From the NCBI RefSeq assembly GCF_000808535.1, contig NZ_JWLV01000010.1:208045-272044 (forward strand): 64,000 nucleotides of DNA. Reading direction: 5' to 3'. The position numbers and the translations under genes were made by a program. This DNA is from Vibrio sinaloensis. GTDB taxonomy: Bacteria; Pseudomonadota; Gammaproteobacteria; Enterobacterales; Vibrionaceae. This document shows, piece by piece, positions 28,414 to 36,486 of the stretch. Under the pieces are notes generated by a model. It had not been told where the DNA came from, did no database searches, and saw only the letters and a list, made by a program, of their open reading frames with translations. How positions within the stretch are numbered: the first letter of the stretch is position 1; each line of letters opens with the position of its first letter.

Positions 28414-28445
28414 AACGCCCGAGCTTTTCGCTTGGGCGTTTTTGT
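28414..28445 (+). terminator. Terminator of the Tim44-like gene
   Basis: AACGCCCGAGC and GCTTGGGCGTT arms with a TTTTC loop are followed by TTTTG. Confidence 0.8.
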
Positions 28446-28552
28446 TTGTAGCCTAAGCTGAGCAATTTTAGGCATGGGTAATTTAGATTGTTCAGTGGAG
28501 CGATTACTTGGTAGTATTTTTACACACCAACAATCATAACAAGGGTAGTAAA

Positions 28553-28870
28553 GTGGCTGAATTTAAATACAAAAACCTGTCTCAAGAAGAACAAGATAAG
28601 CTAGACGCCGCGACATTTCGTCGCTTGTTGGCACACCTTGATGAAAATAAAGATGTGCAAAATATCGACCTGATGATTCTTGCGGGTTTCTGCCGTAATT
28701 GCTTTAGCAAATGGTACAAAGCAGAAGCGGATAATCAAGGTCTTGATTTGGATATTGATGACGCGCGTGAACGTGTTTACGGCATGACTTACGATGAGTG
28801 GAAACAAAATCATCAACCGAAAGCAACGCCAGAGCAGCTTGCAGCCTTCGAAGCTCGTCAGAAGAAGTAA
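28553..28870 (+). CDS. DUF1244 family protein
   Basis: About 105 residues. I selected GTG 28553 (protein start VAEFKYKNLSQ), preceded by AAGGGTAG, over the upstream start at 28508. The conserved centre LAGFCRNCFSKWYKAEAD contains the two-cysteine FCRNC signature of DUF1244. It is a small soluble helical protein of unknown function, common in proteobacteria. It stands alone and is followed by a bidirectional terminator. Confidence 0.78.
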   Translation: MAEFKYKNLSQEEQDKLDAATFRRLLAHLDENKDVQNIDLMILAGFCRNCFSKWYKAEADNQGLDLDIDDARERVYGMTYDEWKQNHQPKATPEQLAAFEARQKK

Positions 28871-28892
28871 CGTTTCTTAGAGTACAAATAAT

Positions 28893-28928
28893 AAAAAAAC
28901 AGCCCGCTAAGTGAGTGGGCTGTTTCTG
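28893..28928. terminator. Bidirectional terminator between convergent genes
   Basis: AAACAGCCCGCT and AGTGGGCTGTTT form a stem with an A run before and T residues after. It can serve the DUF1244 gene and the convergent PLP enzyme gene. Confidence 0.75.
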
Positions 28929-28944
28929 TATGTGGAGTCTGATT

Positions 28945-30039
28945 TTATTCAGTGATTGGACCGCAGCATGCAGCTTCAACGCAGCCTTTCGACTGAATAA
29001 TTTCAAGTTGTGCTAGGTAAGGCTGAATGTCGCCAATGTTCTCTTTTACCCATTGTGCATTGTAGTAAGTGTCTAGGTAGCGTTCACCAGAGTCACATAA
29101 CAACGTTACGATTGATCCTGTTTCACCTCGTTGCTTCATTTCACATGCAAGCTGAAGAACCCCGTATAAGTTAGTACCTGTTGATGCACCGACTTTACGG
29201 CCGATCAAGCCAGACAACCAATGGGCAGTTGCAACGCTTGCAGCATCGGGGATTTTGCGCATTTCATCGACCACACCAGCTATAAAACTAGGCTCGACAC
29301 GAGGACGACCGATCCCCTCAATTTTGCTGCCGTTTTCGCCTTTAAGCTCTGCGTTTCCAGAATTGAAATAATCAAAGAAAACGGAGTTCTCTGGGTCAAC
29401 GACACACAGTTTTGTATCGTATTTTTGATAGCGGATAAAGCGGCCAATGGTAGCAGAGGTTCCCCCTGTGCCAGGGCTCATGACAACCCAACTTGGGATT
29501 GGGTGATCTTCGAGCTTCATTTGGCTAAAGATGGAGTTGGCAATATTGTTGTTCCCACGCCAGTCTGTTGCGCGCTCGGCGTAGGTGAATTGATCCATAT
29601 AGTGACCGTTTAACTCTTTCGCTAAGCGACGAGATTCATCATATATTTGGTCTGAACGGTCAACCAGGTGCGCCTTACCACCGTAAAATTCGATCTGTTC
29701 TATTTTCTTGCGAGCAGTGCATTTGGGCATGACCGCGACAAAAGGCAAACCAAGCAATCGTGCAAAGTAAGCTTCAGACACCGCAGTGCTGCCTGAAGAT
29801 GCTTCAATGACTGTTGTTTCAGGACCAACCCATCCGTTACAAATCGCATAAAGAAACAGCGAACGAGCCAATCTATGTTTGAGCGAACCTGTTGGGTGGG
29901 TACTTTCATCTTTGAGATAGATGTCGATGCCTTCAAGCGACGGCAGTTCGAGCTTGAAAAGGTGAGTGTCTGCTGAACGTTGAAAATCAGCTTCGATTTT
30001 TCGTACTGCGTTGTTAATCCAGTTGTGGTCTGTACACAT
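28945..30039 (-). CDS. PLP-dependent cysteine synthase-family enzyme
   Basis: A 364-residue fold-type II PLP protein. The lysine is in THPTGSLKHRLA, the phosphate-binding substrate loop is SSGSTAVSE, and the glycine loop is MSPGTGGTSATIG. It resembles CysK/CBS-like proteins annotated as cysteine synthase family, but the C-terminus has an unusual Cys-rich end (KGCVEAACCGP). The divergent DecR-like regulator controls cysteine detoxification in E. coli, so degradation of cysteine (desulfhydrase) is as likely as synthesis. The substrate is inferred. Confidence 0.72.
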   Translation of the reverse strand: MCTDHNWINNAVRKIEADFQRSADTHLFKLELPSLEGIDIYLKDESTHPTGSLKHRLARSLFLYAICNGWVGPETTVIEASSGSTAVSEAYFARLLGLPFVAVMPKCTARKKIEQIEFYGGKAHLVDRSDQIYDESRRLAKELNGHYMDQFTYAERATDWRGNNNIANSIFSQMKLEDHPIPSWVVMSPGTGGTSATIGRFIRYQKYDTKLCVVDPENSVFFDYFNSGNAELKGENGSKIEGIGRPRVEPSFIAGVVDEMRKIPDAASVATAHWLSGLIGRKVGASTGTNLYGVLQLACEMKQRGETGSIVTLLCDSGERYLDTYYNAQWVKENIGDIQPYLAQLEIIQSKGCVEAACCGPITE

Positions 30040-30182
30040 AACTTGATTCCTCGAAAATCGTAGGGTAGTTGTTTTTATCTATGGCAATAATCTACCTCTA
30101 AGAAGAGAGAAAAACTTTGCTATTATTGTTTTTAAAATGTCTTATTGGAGAATTATTTTCTCCCAATCTGGTAATTTGCAAA

Positions 30183-30641
30183 ATGAATTTAGACAAGATA
30201 GATACGCAGATCCTTTCGTTGCTTCAATCCGACGGCACGCTCTCTCTCAATGAGTTAGCAGAGCACGTGAATCTGACGACAACTCCGTGTTGGAAACGGT
30301 TGAAAAAACTAGAAGATGAGGGCTACATAGAGAAGCGAGTCGCGTTGCTGAATGCCGAAAAGCTCGACTTATCATTTATTGCCTTCGTACAACTGAAGAC
30401 GAGTGACCATTCACACGAGTGGTACCACAATTTTGTTACCACCGTCAGCGAATTTCCTGAAGTGATGGAGTTTTATCGTATGGCTGGTGAATACGATTAC
30501 ATGATGAAAGTCTTGGTGAAAGATATGAAGTGCTTTGATGAGTTTTATAAGCGAATGGTCAATAGTGTGAAAGGGTTATCGAATGTGACTTCCACTTTTG
30601 CTATGGAACCCATCAAATATACGACCGCTTTGCCGATTTAG
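30183..30641 (+). CDS. decR: Lrp/AsnC-family regulator, DecR (YbaO)-like
   Basis: About 152 residues from ATG 30183 ([15 protein letters not shown]), the canonical Lrp family start. The upstream in-frame start at 30117 adds a non-family hydrophobic stretch. The helix-turn-helix is [20 protein letters not shown], followed by the RAM domain ([18 protein letters not shown]). E. coli DecR activates cysteine desulfidase genes in response to cysteine. The divergent PLP enzyme gene is its probable target, through the shared 143-base region. Confidence 0.8.
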   Translation: MNLDKIDTQILSLLQSDGTLSLNELAEHVNLTTTPCWKRLKKLEDEGYIEKRVALLNAEKLDLSFIAFVQLKTSDHSHEWYHNFVTTVSEFPEVMEFYRMAGEYDYMMKVLVKDMKCFDEFYKRMVNSVKGLSNVTSTFAMEPIKYTTALPI

Positions 30642-30656
30642 ACACCGTCAAAAGGT

Positions 30657-30687
30657 TAAGGAGTGACGCATCACTCCTTACATTTTT
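30657..30687. terminator. Terminator between decR and tesB
   Basis: TAAGGAGTGA and TCACTCCTTA form a perfect stem with a CGCA loop, then a CATTTTT tail. The genes on both sides are convergent. Confidence 0.75.
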
Positions 30688-31546
30688 ATTGAGTAAAGCG
30701 CATTACGCCTTCTTGTACTGCGGTGGCAACGAGGTGACCCTCTCGATTGTAGATTTCACCACGCACTAAGCCGCGAGTATTGCTTGCCGTTGGGCTTTCG
30801 ATGACGTAAAGCAGCCACTCATCCATTTTGAACGGTCGGTGGAACCAGATAGAGTGGTCAATGGTTGCAACCTGAAAGTTTGGTGTCATCAAAGAGACCC
30901 CGTGCGGGTGCAGTGCAGTAACCAAGAATCCCCAATCAGACGCATAACCAAGCAAGTATTGATGAATCAACTGATTATCAGGCATCTCACCATTTGCCCG
31001 AATCCACAAGTACTGTTTTGGTTCCACTTTTTTAGGGTTGAGTGGGTTAACGACTGTGACAGGCCGCATTTCAATAGGCTTCTCGCCACAGAAGGCTTTC
31101 TTGATTTTTTCAGGCAAGTACTCTTCGATTCGTGCCGCTAACTCGGATTCCGACGCAAAATTCTCCGGCCCTGGAATGTCTGGCATGCTATTTTGGTGCT
31201 CGAAGCCCGGCGCTTCACCGTGATAGGAGGCGGTAAGATAAAAAATAGGGCGCCCATTTTGAATTGCTTTTACTCGTCGTGTACTGAAGCTTTTACCATC
31301 ACGAAGGTTTTCCACATCATAGATAATTGGCTTTTCAGGATCTCCAGGATAGAGAAAATAGCTGTGGAACGAGTGTACGGTGCGCTCTGGCTCGACCGTG
31401 TAGCGAGCGGCTGATAACGCTTGGCCGATCACCTGCCCCCCATATACCTGAGGCAGTCCTAAGTTTTCACTTTGGCCACGAAAAAGACCTTCTTCTAGTT
31501 TTTCTAACTGCAACAAATTGAGCAGTTCGTTCAACGGTTTACTCAT
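30686..31546 (-). CDS. tesB: Acyl-CoA thioesterase II
   Basis: About 286 residues from ATG 31546 ([20 protein letters not shown]), which aligns with the E. coli TesB start. The longer frame to 31630 adds a non-family leader. The double hot-dog fold motifs are clear: [36 protein letters not shown] and a terminal [18 protein letters not shown]. It hydrolyses medium- and long-chain acyl-CoAs. tesB next to ybaY and an MGMT-like gene is the same neighbourhood as in E. coli. Confidence 0.9.
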   Translation of the reverse strand: MSKPLNELLNLLQLEKLEEGLFRGQSENLGLPQVYGGQVIGQALSAARYTVEPERTVHSFHSYFLYPGDPEKPIIYDVENLRDGKSFSTRRVKAIQNGRPIFYLTASYHGEAPGFEHQNSMPDIPGPENFASESELAARIEEYLPEKIKKAFCGEKPIEMRPVTVVNPLNPKKVEPKQYLWIRANGEMPDNQLIHQYLLGYASDWGFLVTALHPHGVSLMTPNFQVATIDHSIWFHRPFKMDEWLLYVIESPTASNTRGLVRGEIYNREGHLVATAVQEGVMRFTQ

Positions 31547-31734
31547 ACGTTGGCCCTTATTGTTCATGATACCTAACATTTTATGCAATAAGTGATCGTA
31601 GAAACAACTGTTTGAGTTAATTGTCAGCAAGAACCAAGTTGCGTAAAGAATCTGTCAACTGACGAGCGATAGTAATGACAGTTAGATAAACCCTACCTAT
31701 AATCTGCGTGAATTTACCTTCAGGAGAGGCTTTA

Positions 31735-32160
31735 ATGAAAAAAGCACTATTTGCAATAATGTCAGTGGTTCTAGGCGTGGTTTTGGTTGGGTGTCAGTCA
31801 CCGAGTGAAGAGGTAGAGCAAGCGCAGATTCAATCGATTACAGGTACAGTCGCTTACCGAGAGCGAATTGCTTTGCCGGGCGATGCATTGGTAACGGTGA
31901 CACTTCAAGATGTCTCTCTTGCGGATGCACCCGCGAAAGTAATCGCTAAACACCGTTTTGAAACAAATGGCGCGCAAGTTCCTTTTGCATTTGATTTGGC
32001 GTATGACAGTGCAAAGATTGACCCAAGACACAGATACAGCGTAAGCGCTCGTATTGAAGTGAATGGTCAACTTCGTTTTATCACGGATACCTCTTACCCA
32101 GTGATCACAGATGAAGCTAACAGCGACAACGTTGCGTTGATGCTCATCGGAGTCAACTAA
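31735..32160 (+). CDS. ybaY: YbaY-family lipoprotein
   Basis: About 141 residues from ATG 31735, with CAGGAGAGG upstream. The N-terminal signal MKKALFAIMSVVLG ends in a lipobox (LVGC), so the mature protein should be lipid-anchored. The rest is a beta-rich YbaY domain (YRERIALPGDALVTVTLQDVSL). Family members resemble the META/HslJ-type lipoproteins and have no established role. It is divergent from tesB, as in E. coli. Confidence 0.85.
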   Translation: MKKALFAIMSVVLGVVLVGCQSPSEEVEQAQIQSITGTVAYRERIALPGDALVTVTLQDVSLADAPAKVIAKHRFETNGAQVPFAFDLAYDSAKIDPRHRYSVSARIEVNGQLRFITDTSYPVITDEANSDNVALMLIGVN

Positions 32161-32182
32161 TCCGAATTTATTGATGGTAGCG

Positions 32183-32485
32183 TTATGGCTGCCATCGATA
32201 GACCTTCAAGCTCACCTTTCCATCATTCGTTACGTCGACTCCGTCTTCTATCAAGGCATTACGTTGACGAACCAAGTCCTCTCCTTTTAATGAGATTCTT
32301 CCTTGGCTGTTAATTACTCGATGCCATGGGAGCTTACTTCCAGTTGGGAGTTTATTTAGGGCTTTGCCAACATGGCGTGCATAGCCAGGATAACCTGCCA
32401 GTTTTGCGACCTCACCGTAAGTTGTTACTTTCCCACATGGAATTTGGTGAATTACTGCAAAGATTTGCATCAGAAATTGGTCCAT
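32183..32485 (-). CDS. atl: Alkyltransferase-like protein (MGMT family, Atl/YbaZ)
   Basis: A 100-residue protein of the O6-alkylguanine alkyltransferase C-terminal fold. The reactive PCHR motif is replaced by PWHR (LPWHRVINSQG), which marks alkyltransferase-like proteins. These bind O6-alkylguanine without repair and recruit nucleotide excision repair. The helix-turn-helix GKVTTYGEVAKLAGYPG is intact. The position next to ybaY matches E. coli ybaZ. Confidence 0.9.
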   Translation of the reverse strand: MDQFLMQIFAVIHQIPCGKVTTYGEVAKLAGYPGYARHVGKALNKLPTGSKLPWHRVINSQGRISLKGEDLVRQRNALIEDGVDVTNDGKVSLKVYRWQP

Positions 32486-32535
32486 AATCTTTAAGTCCTA
32501 GTTCAGTTTTCCAAGGAATGGAGTAAGGAGAGGGC

Positions 32536-33276
32536 ATGGTATTTTCTACTTTTCAGTTCTTAATAACAACTTTGTTAGCGATTGTCTGTGCACGTGCGAT
32601 CAGTTTAAGTGAAGGCGATATTCCTGTTTTAGCTTTACTCATTCCCGCGCTCTGGATTTTACCTCAAGGTGGTGTCTCTGGTTTAGTGTTAATGGCCGCG
32701 ATGACCACTTATGGGCTAACACTTCCTCATCAACCTATCGCCCTGTCTGTTAGCGTTTGGGTGCTATTCCCGTTACTTATGGTTGTATTCTCAAAACGAA
32801 GCAGCATTGGTGTTGTGTTGACCGCTGCTCTCATCGTTTTGACGCTTCAAGTCGGCATTATGGTGACACAAGCATCGGGTAAACTGGCTGGCGAGGCCAT
32901 CGTGACTGTTGTTCAAACACTGTCGGTGATTGCAACATGGTGGGCTGCTGCACATTGGAGTCGCTCGACAACCCATCGCTGGTGGGCGCTTTTCCTCGTC
33001 TTCCCAATGTGGATTGCCGGGCTTCCCTATGCGGCGCTGTTAGCGCTTTGCGTCACTGGCATCATGGCATCAATGGAGAGCCTCTCGCGACTTAAGTCCT
33101 TCAAGTGGACCAAATTATTATGCTGGACGTTACCAACGGTTGGTTTCGCGGCTTTAGTTGTGTCTCCCAACATCGATGTTCCTAACCCTGTTTTTGTTGT
33201 CTGGCTTTGCTTATTGGGCACCGCATGGATGACAGATTATATTTTACGCAGTGCGGAAGAAGAGTCAGGCATATAA
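32536..33276 (+). CDS. Hypothetical polytopic membrane protein
   Basis: 246 residues with about seven hydrophobic segments and few charges. GGAGAGGGC lies before ATG. No family motif is recognised. Short basic stretches (KRSSIG, SRLKSFKWTK) between segments help to orient it. It stands alone, divergent from atl, with no context clue. Confidence 0.6.
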   Translation: MVFSTFQFLITTLLAIVCARAISLSEGDIPVLALLIPALWILPQGGVSGLVLMAAMTTYGLTLPHQPIALSVSVWVLFPLLMVVFSKRSSIGVVLTAALIVLTLQVGIMVTQASGKLAGEAIVTVVQTLSVIATWWAAAHWSRSTTHRWWALFLVFPMWIAGLPYAALLALCVTGIMASMESLSRLKSFKWTKLLCWTLPTVGFAALVVSPNIDVPNPVFVVWLCLLGTAWMTDYILRSAEEESGI

Positions 33277-33508
33277 ATAGTCAATTATGGCTCCCATTAT
33301 ATGCAGTTGGCATATTCACTTATGTGTGTCAGAATTGCGCATTATTTGCTCACCTTAACAAGTGATGTAAAAACTTAACATTTCAAGTGGTTCATTGTTC
33401 ACTAATTTCCAACGGAAGGAACAACAGTGTTTGAACGTTTGTTATTTTTTCCATCATATAGGCAGAGTCGTGTAGAAATCATAATTATTCAGGTAGGATT
33501 CGGCTAGG
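33277..33508. other. Gene-free region before the sensor cyclase
   Basis: 232 A/T-rich bases with no convincing open frame. Presumably it holds the promoter of the downstream diguanylate cyclase. No clear terminator or operator is seen. Confidence 0.4.
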
Positions 33509-35518
33509 ATGGCTTACTTTTGGCGCGTGTGGTGCATATGTTGTTTTGTGATGTATGCGCACTCGGCGGTAGCGAGTACGAAATATAAAGTGGCGATGGA
33601 AGCGGACGATGTTGTGACTCGTATTCTATTTGATGCCATTTCAGATAAATTTGGACTTAACGTCGAATACGTCTATTACCCAAGTTTTAGCGCGATACTC
33701 AACGCAGTAAAGACGTCGGATGCTGATTTCGCCGCAAATGTGACCTTCACCGACGAGAGAGCACGTGATTTTGAATTTACTAGCCCAACCAACATAGAGT
33801 ACACGTATCTCTACAGTCTAATTAATGCCGATCTAGAGCAGGTCAGTATAGTAGGCGTGCCCGCCGGAACGATATACAAACAACTGATAGCAGCGAACTA
33901 TCCATCCATTGAACTGATCGAATACACCGGCCATGAACATGCGAAGTCTTTAATTGAGTCTCACCAAGTTGATGGTGTGGTTGATGCAATTAATCAACTC
34001 AAGCCAATGCTGCTTGCTGGATTCGACGCTCAACTTCTAAATCATCAGTTGATGATCAAACCTGTCTCAATTATCTCGCCGAAAAACACGCACATGCCTC
34101 TGCTGACGAAAATTGAAGATTATGTACATAGCGCCGAGGTACAAAAACAACTAAGAGAAGCGGTAAAACAGTACCAATTTGACCTCCGAAGGCAGGCACT
34201 CCGTCAATCCGTCATCGACAGCAATATCAACTACCAGAAGCCCCTTAGAGTCAAAATCGAGGATATTGGTCAGTTCGCGAGCTATCACCCTAATGGAGTT
34301 ATATCAGGAATCACGGCAGATGTTGTGCAGCAAGCTTGCGCAATTTTAATGCTGTCGTGCGACATTGTAAGTACAAAGGGTGAGTCTTGGGAAAGCATGT
34401 ACCACGATTTAATTGATCGGAAAATTGATTTGTTGTCTCCGATGGCGATATCGGAGAGTCGCAAAAACATTGCCTACTTCTCTGCTCCCTATTATTTCCC
34501 AAAAGCGATCCTAGTGAAAAGGGAAGGGTATAAAGCGGACGTTTACAGCAACGTGTCTGAACTCATCGCGGAACGAATCGGTGTGGTTAGAGACGACTTC
34601 TACCAAGAATTACTTTCACAGCGACTACCAAACAAAACACTGCATGCATTTTCGAGCGATGATGAGCTGTTTGATGCATTACTTAATGAGGAAATCGATT
34701 ATTTGGCGGTGAGTCGCGCCAACTTCAACAAACGATTACGAGATTCTGACTATGTCCTGCCTTTAGTGGAAGAGTCTTTGATCGGCAGCTATTACGAGTC
34801 ACCGATCGCAATTGGGTTTGCGAAGAATGAGCTCGGTGCTTCTTTAGCCCCTTTGTTTACTCGAGCCCTTAAGATGATAGATGTCGAGAGAATTGTGTCT
34901 CAATACGATTATCAACCAAATTGGAAAGCGACACTTCAGGCTGAACAAGCCTTTTCTCGTAAAAGCCAAATTCTATTTATGTTAGTGCTTGGCTTTTTGG
35001 TGGTGGTGGCGATGTACTTGCACAGTCAATCAAACACCGACAACTTGACTCGCCTTAAGAATCGTCGAGCGCTGAAGCAAAAGTACCGCAGTGGTGTAAA
35101 CGGTGATGAAACTCTGATTTATCTCGATGTGAATAAGTTCAAGCAAATCAATGATACCTATGGGCATGAAGTGGGTGATCAAGTACTGCGCTGTGTGAGT
35201 GGTCATATTGAACGGTGTTGGCATGGTAGTAGCTACCGTATTGGTGGGGACGAATTCGTTCTGGTTGGAAAAATAGACCCACCTCGTCTTGCCCAGTTAA
35301 AACAGAGGTTGAGCACGATTCCATTTGTGTCGCACGACCGAAGCCTTTCGTTTAACGTGTCTTTGGCTTTTGGGGCTTCTGTAGCGGGGCGATCGTTTAT
35401 GAGTTTACAAGAAGTCATGCACCAAGCCGATCTAGCAATGTATGAGCATAAACATGCGCGTAGTGATTACGTTAAAACGAAAGAGACCCGCTCAAAAGTT
35501 GTTTGTTTGAACCAATAG
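33509..35518 (+). CDS. Membrane diguanylate cyclase with two periplasmic solute-binding sensor domains
   Basis: 669 residues. An N-terminal signal sequence is followed by two bacterial extracellular solute-binding (SBP_bac_3-like) domains, about residues 25-225 and 240-475. A single membrane helix (ILFMLVLGFLVVVAMYL) leads to a C-terminal GGDEF domain with the intact signature GGDEF at residues 579-583. It would make c-di-GMP in response to a periplasmic ligand, perhaps an amino acid. The layout resembles hybrid EvgS-like sensors with the kinase replaced by a cyclase. It is the last protein gene before ffs. Confidence 0.85.
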   Translation: MAYFWRVWCICCFVMYAHSAVASTKYKVAMEADDVVTRILFDAISDKFGLNVEYVYYPSFSAILNAVKTSDADFAANVTFTDERARDFEFTSPTNIEYTYLYSLINADLEQVSIVGVPAGTIYKQLIAANYPSIELIEYTGHEHAKSLIESHQVDGVVDAINQLKPMLLAGFDAQLLNHQLMIKPVSIISPKNTHMPLLTKIEDYVHSAEVQKQLREAVKQYQFDLRRQALRQSVIDSNINYQKPLRVKIEDIGQFASYHPNGVISGITADVVQQACAILMLSCDIVSTKGESWESMYHDLIDRKIDLLSPMAISESRKNIAYFSAPYYFPKAILVKREGYKADVYSNVSELIAERIGVVRDDFYQELLSQRLPNKTLHAFSSDDELFDALLNEEIDYLAVSRANFNKRLRDSDYVLPLVEESLIGSYYESPIAIGFAKNELGASLAPLFTRALKMIDVERIVSQYDYQPNWKATLQAEQAFSRKSQILFMLVLGFLVVVAMYLHSQSNTDNLTRLKNRRALKQKYRSGVNGDETLIYLDVNKFKQINDTYGHEVGDQVLRCVSGHIERCWHGSSYRIGGDEFVLVGKIDPPRLAQLKQRLSTIPFVSHDRSLSFNVSLAFGASVAGRSFMSLQEVMHQADLAMYEHKHARSDYVKTKETRSKVVCLNQ

Positions 35519-35639
35519 TGGTTACACACTAAGCAGTTGAATCAAAAACACCATTTTTTCGGTGATTCTGCTTGAAATAACATAGGGGATGGCAGATAAT
35601 CCTCGCACTCCTTAGCACAGCTAAGGAAACAAAATCTAT

Positions 35640-35744
35640 GGAGGCCCTGGTCCTCCCGCAACAATAGCTCGTGAACTCGGTCAGGTCCGGAAGGAAGCAG
35701 CCGCAGCGGGTGACTTGTGTGCCGGGATGTGGCTGGGGTCTCCG
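35640..35744 (+). ncRNA. ffs: Signal recognition particle 4.5S RNA
   Basis: The conserved domain IV core is present: GGTCAGGTCCGGAAGGAAGC, with the GGAA tetraloop, followed by GTGTGCCGGGATG. The 5' end GGAGGCCCTGG pairs with the 3' end CTGGGGTCTCC to close the hairpin. It binds Ffh for co-translational membrane targeting. The end positions are approximate. The gene is intact and is the attachment site of the downstream transposon. Confidence 0.95.
35683..35702 (+). other. Protospacer in ffs matched by the homing guide
   Basis: These 20 bases match the second CRISPR spacer region (62334-62353) at 17 of 20 positions. The three mismatches fall at positions 6, 12 and 18. The two bases 5' of it are TC, a relaxed form of the type I-F CC PAM. 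It covers the most conserved loop of the SRP RNA. Confidence 0.88.
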
Positions 35745-35752
35745 CCCATCTG

Positions 35753-35788
35753 AAGCCTGCAATATATGTTCGCATAAATTGCAGGCTT
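35753..35788 (+). terminator. Hairpin terminator of ffs spanning the predicted transposon junction
   Basis: AAGCCTGCAAT (35753-35763) is fully complementary to ATTGCAGGCTT (35778-35788). Inside it, TATG and CATA close a TTCG loop. This gives 16-base arms with one mismatch. The T tail is weak (TTTCTTC). The 3' arm lies inside the predicted transposon end. Confidence 0.7.
35762..35766. repeat. Predicted 5-bp target-site duplication (ffs side)
   Basis: ATATA directly precedes a TGT transposon terminus at 35767. It lies 48 bases past the end of a 32-base protospacer footprint starting at 35683. The second copy was not found in the window. Confidence 0.4.
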
Positions 35789-35860
35789 TCTTCATATTTG
35801 CACCATAAGTCTTCATAGTCTATTTTTTTGTTGTAGGTTTACAACAAAAGTGATTTTGCT
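35767..35860. repeat. Transposon end with TnsB-like binding repeats
   Basis: Three related motifs occur between the TGT terminus and tnsA: CGCATAAATTGCAG (from 35771), CACCATAAGTCTTCAT (from 35801) and ACAACAAAAGTGATTTT (from about 35841). They share a C-C/A-ATAA-type core resembling TnsB sites of other I-F3 elements as I recall them. A separate TTGTTGTA/TACAACAA inverted repeat overlaps the third. An alternative terminus at the TGTTGTAGG around 35829 is possible but fits the insertion distance poorly. Confidence 0.5.
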
Positions 35861-36484
35861 ATGTTCGACCAAACCAAGAAGTCATCTCACGTACACAACA
35901 TCTGTAAGTTCATGAGCTTGAAGAATGACGCAGTTGTTCGCACTCTGTCCATTTTAGAGTTTGATTTCTGTTTTCACCTCGAATATAACGCAGACATCAA
36001 AAGCTTTACCTCTCAACCTTTTGGTTTCCACTATCAATTCAATAATCGGAAGTGCCGATATACCCCCGATTTTTTGGCGACAGATCACGATGACCAGTCA
36101 ACTTTCTTCGAAGTAAAACACTCTAGCCAGATTCTCAAACCTGATTTCAGGGATAGATTTAAAAAGAAACAAAGAGTTGCATTGAATGAATTCAACAGAC
36201 GTTTAGTTTTAGTTACTGAAAAGCAAATTAGAATGGGACCAACTTTAGATAACTTCAAGCTACTGCACCGATACTCTGGATTGCGTACTGTGACTGAGTT
36301 TCAAAAGTTAGTTCTCACGTTTATTCAACATAAGCAAATGGTGAAGCTGGAAGAAGTTTCATTGTATTTCGGATTATCGGAGCAAGATACGCTCATCTCC
36401 ACCTTGCCTTGGATCTCATCGGGGCAAGTTAAGACAGACCTCAATAGTATTGGCTTTGGCCTCGAAACCTACGTTTGGTGTTAA
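35861..36484 (+). CDS. tnsA: TnsA transposase endonuclease subunit
   Basis: 207 residues, short compared with Tn7 TnsA (273) but usual for I-F3 elements. The restriction-enzyme-like core is visible: Glu41 region, Asp70 in YTPDFLA, and E84-V-K86 in FFEVKHSSQ. TnsA cuts the 5' strands at the transposon ends so that movement is cut-and-paste. A C-terminal winged-helix portion follows. It is the first gene inside the ffs-proximal end and ends two bases before the tnsB ATG. Confidence 0.92.
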   Translation: MFDQTKKSSHVHNICKFMSLKNDAVVRTLSILEFDFCFHLEYNADIKSFTSQPFGFHYQFNNRKCRYTPDFLATDHDDQSTFFEVKHSSQILKPDFRDRFKKKQRVALNEFNRRLVLVTEKQIRMGPTLDNFKLLHRYSGLRTVTEFQKLVLTFIQHKQMVKLEEVSLYFGLSEQDTLISTLPWISSGQVKTDLNSIGFGLETYVWC

Positions 36485-36486
36485 CT

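Noticed and set aside
35529..35816. Minus-strand open frame of 95 codons across the ffs region
   Set aside because: It is antisense to the 4.5S RNA and its terminator. The RNA signature is unmistakable, so the frame is a by-product.
35829..35848. Alternative transposon terminus at the TGTTGTAGG repeat
   Set aside because: The sequence resembles I-F3 ends, but it would place the insertion about 115 bp past the protospacer footprint, far from the usual ~49 bp, and leave only one TnsB-like site before tnsA. Kept as the second choice.
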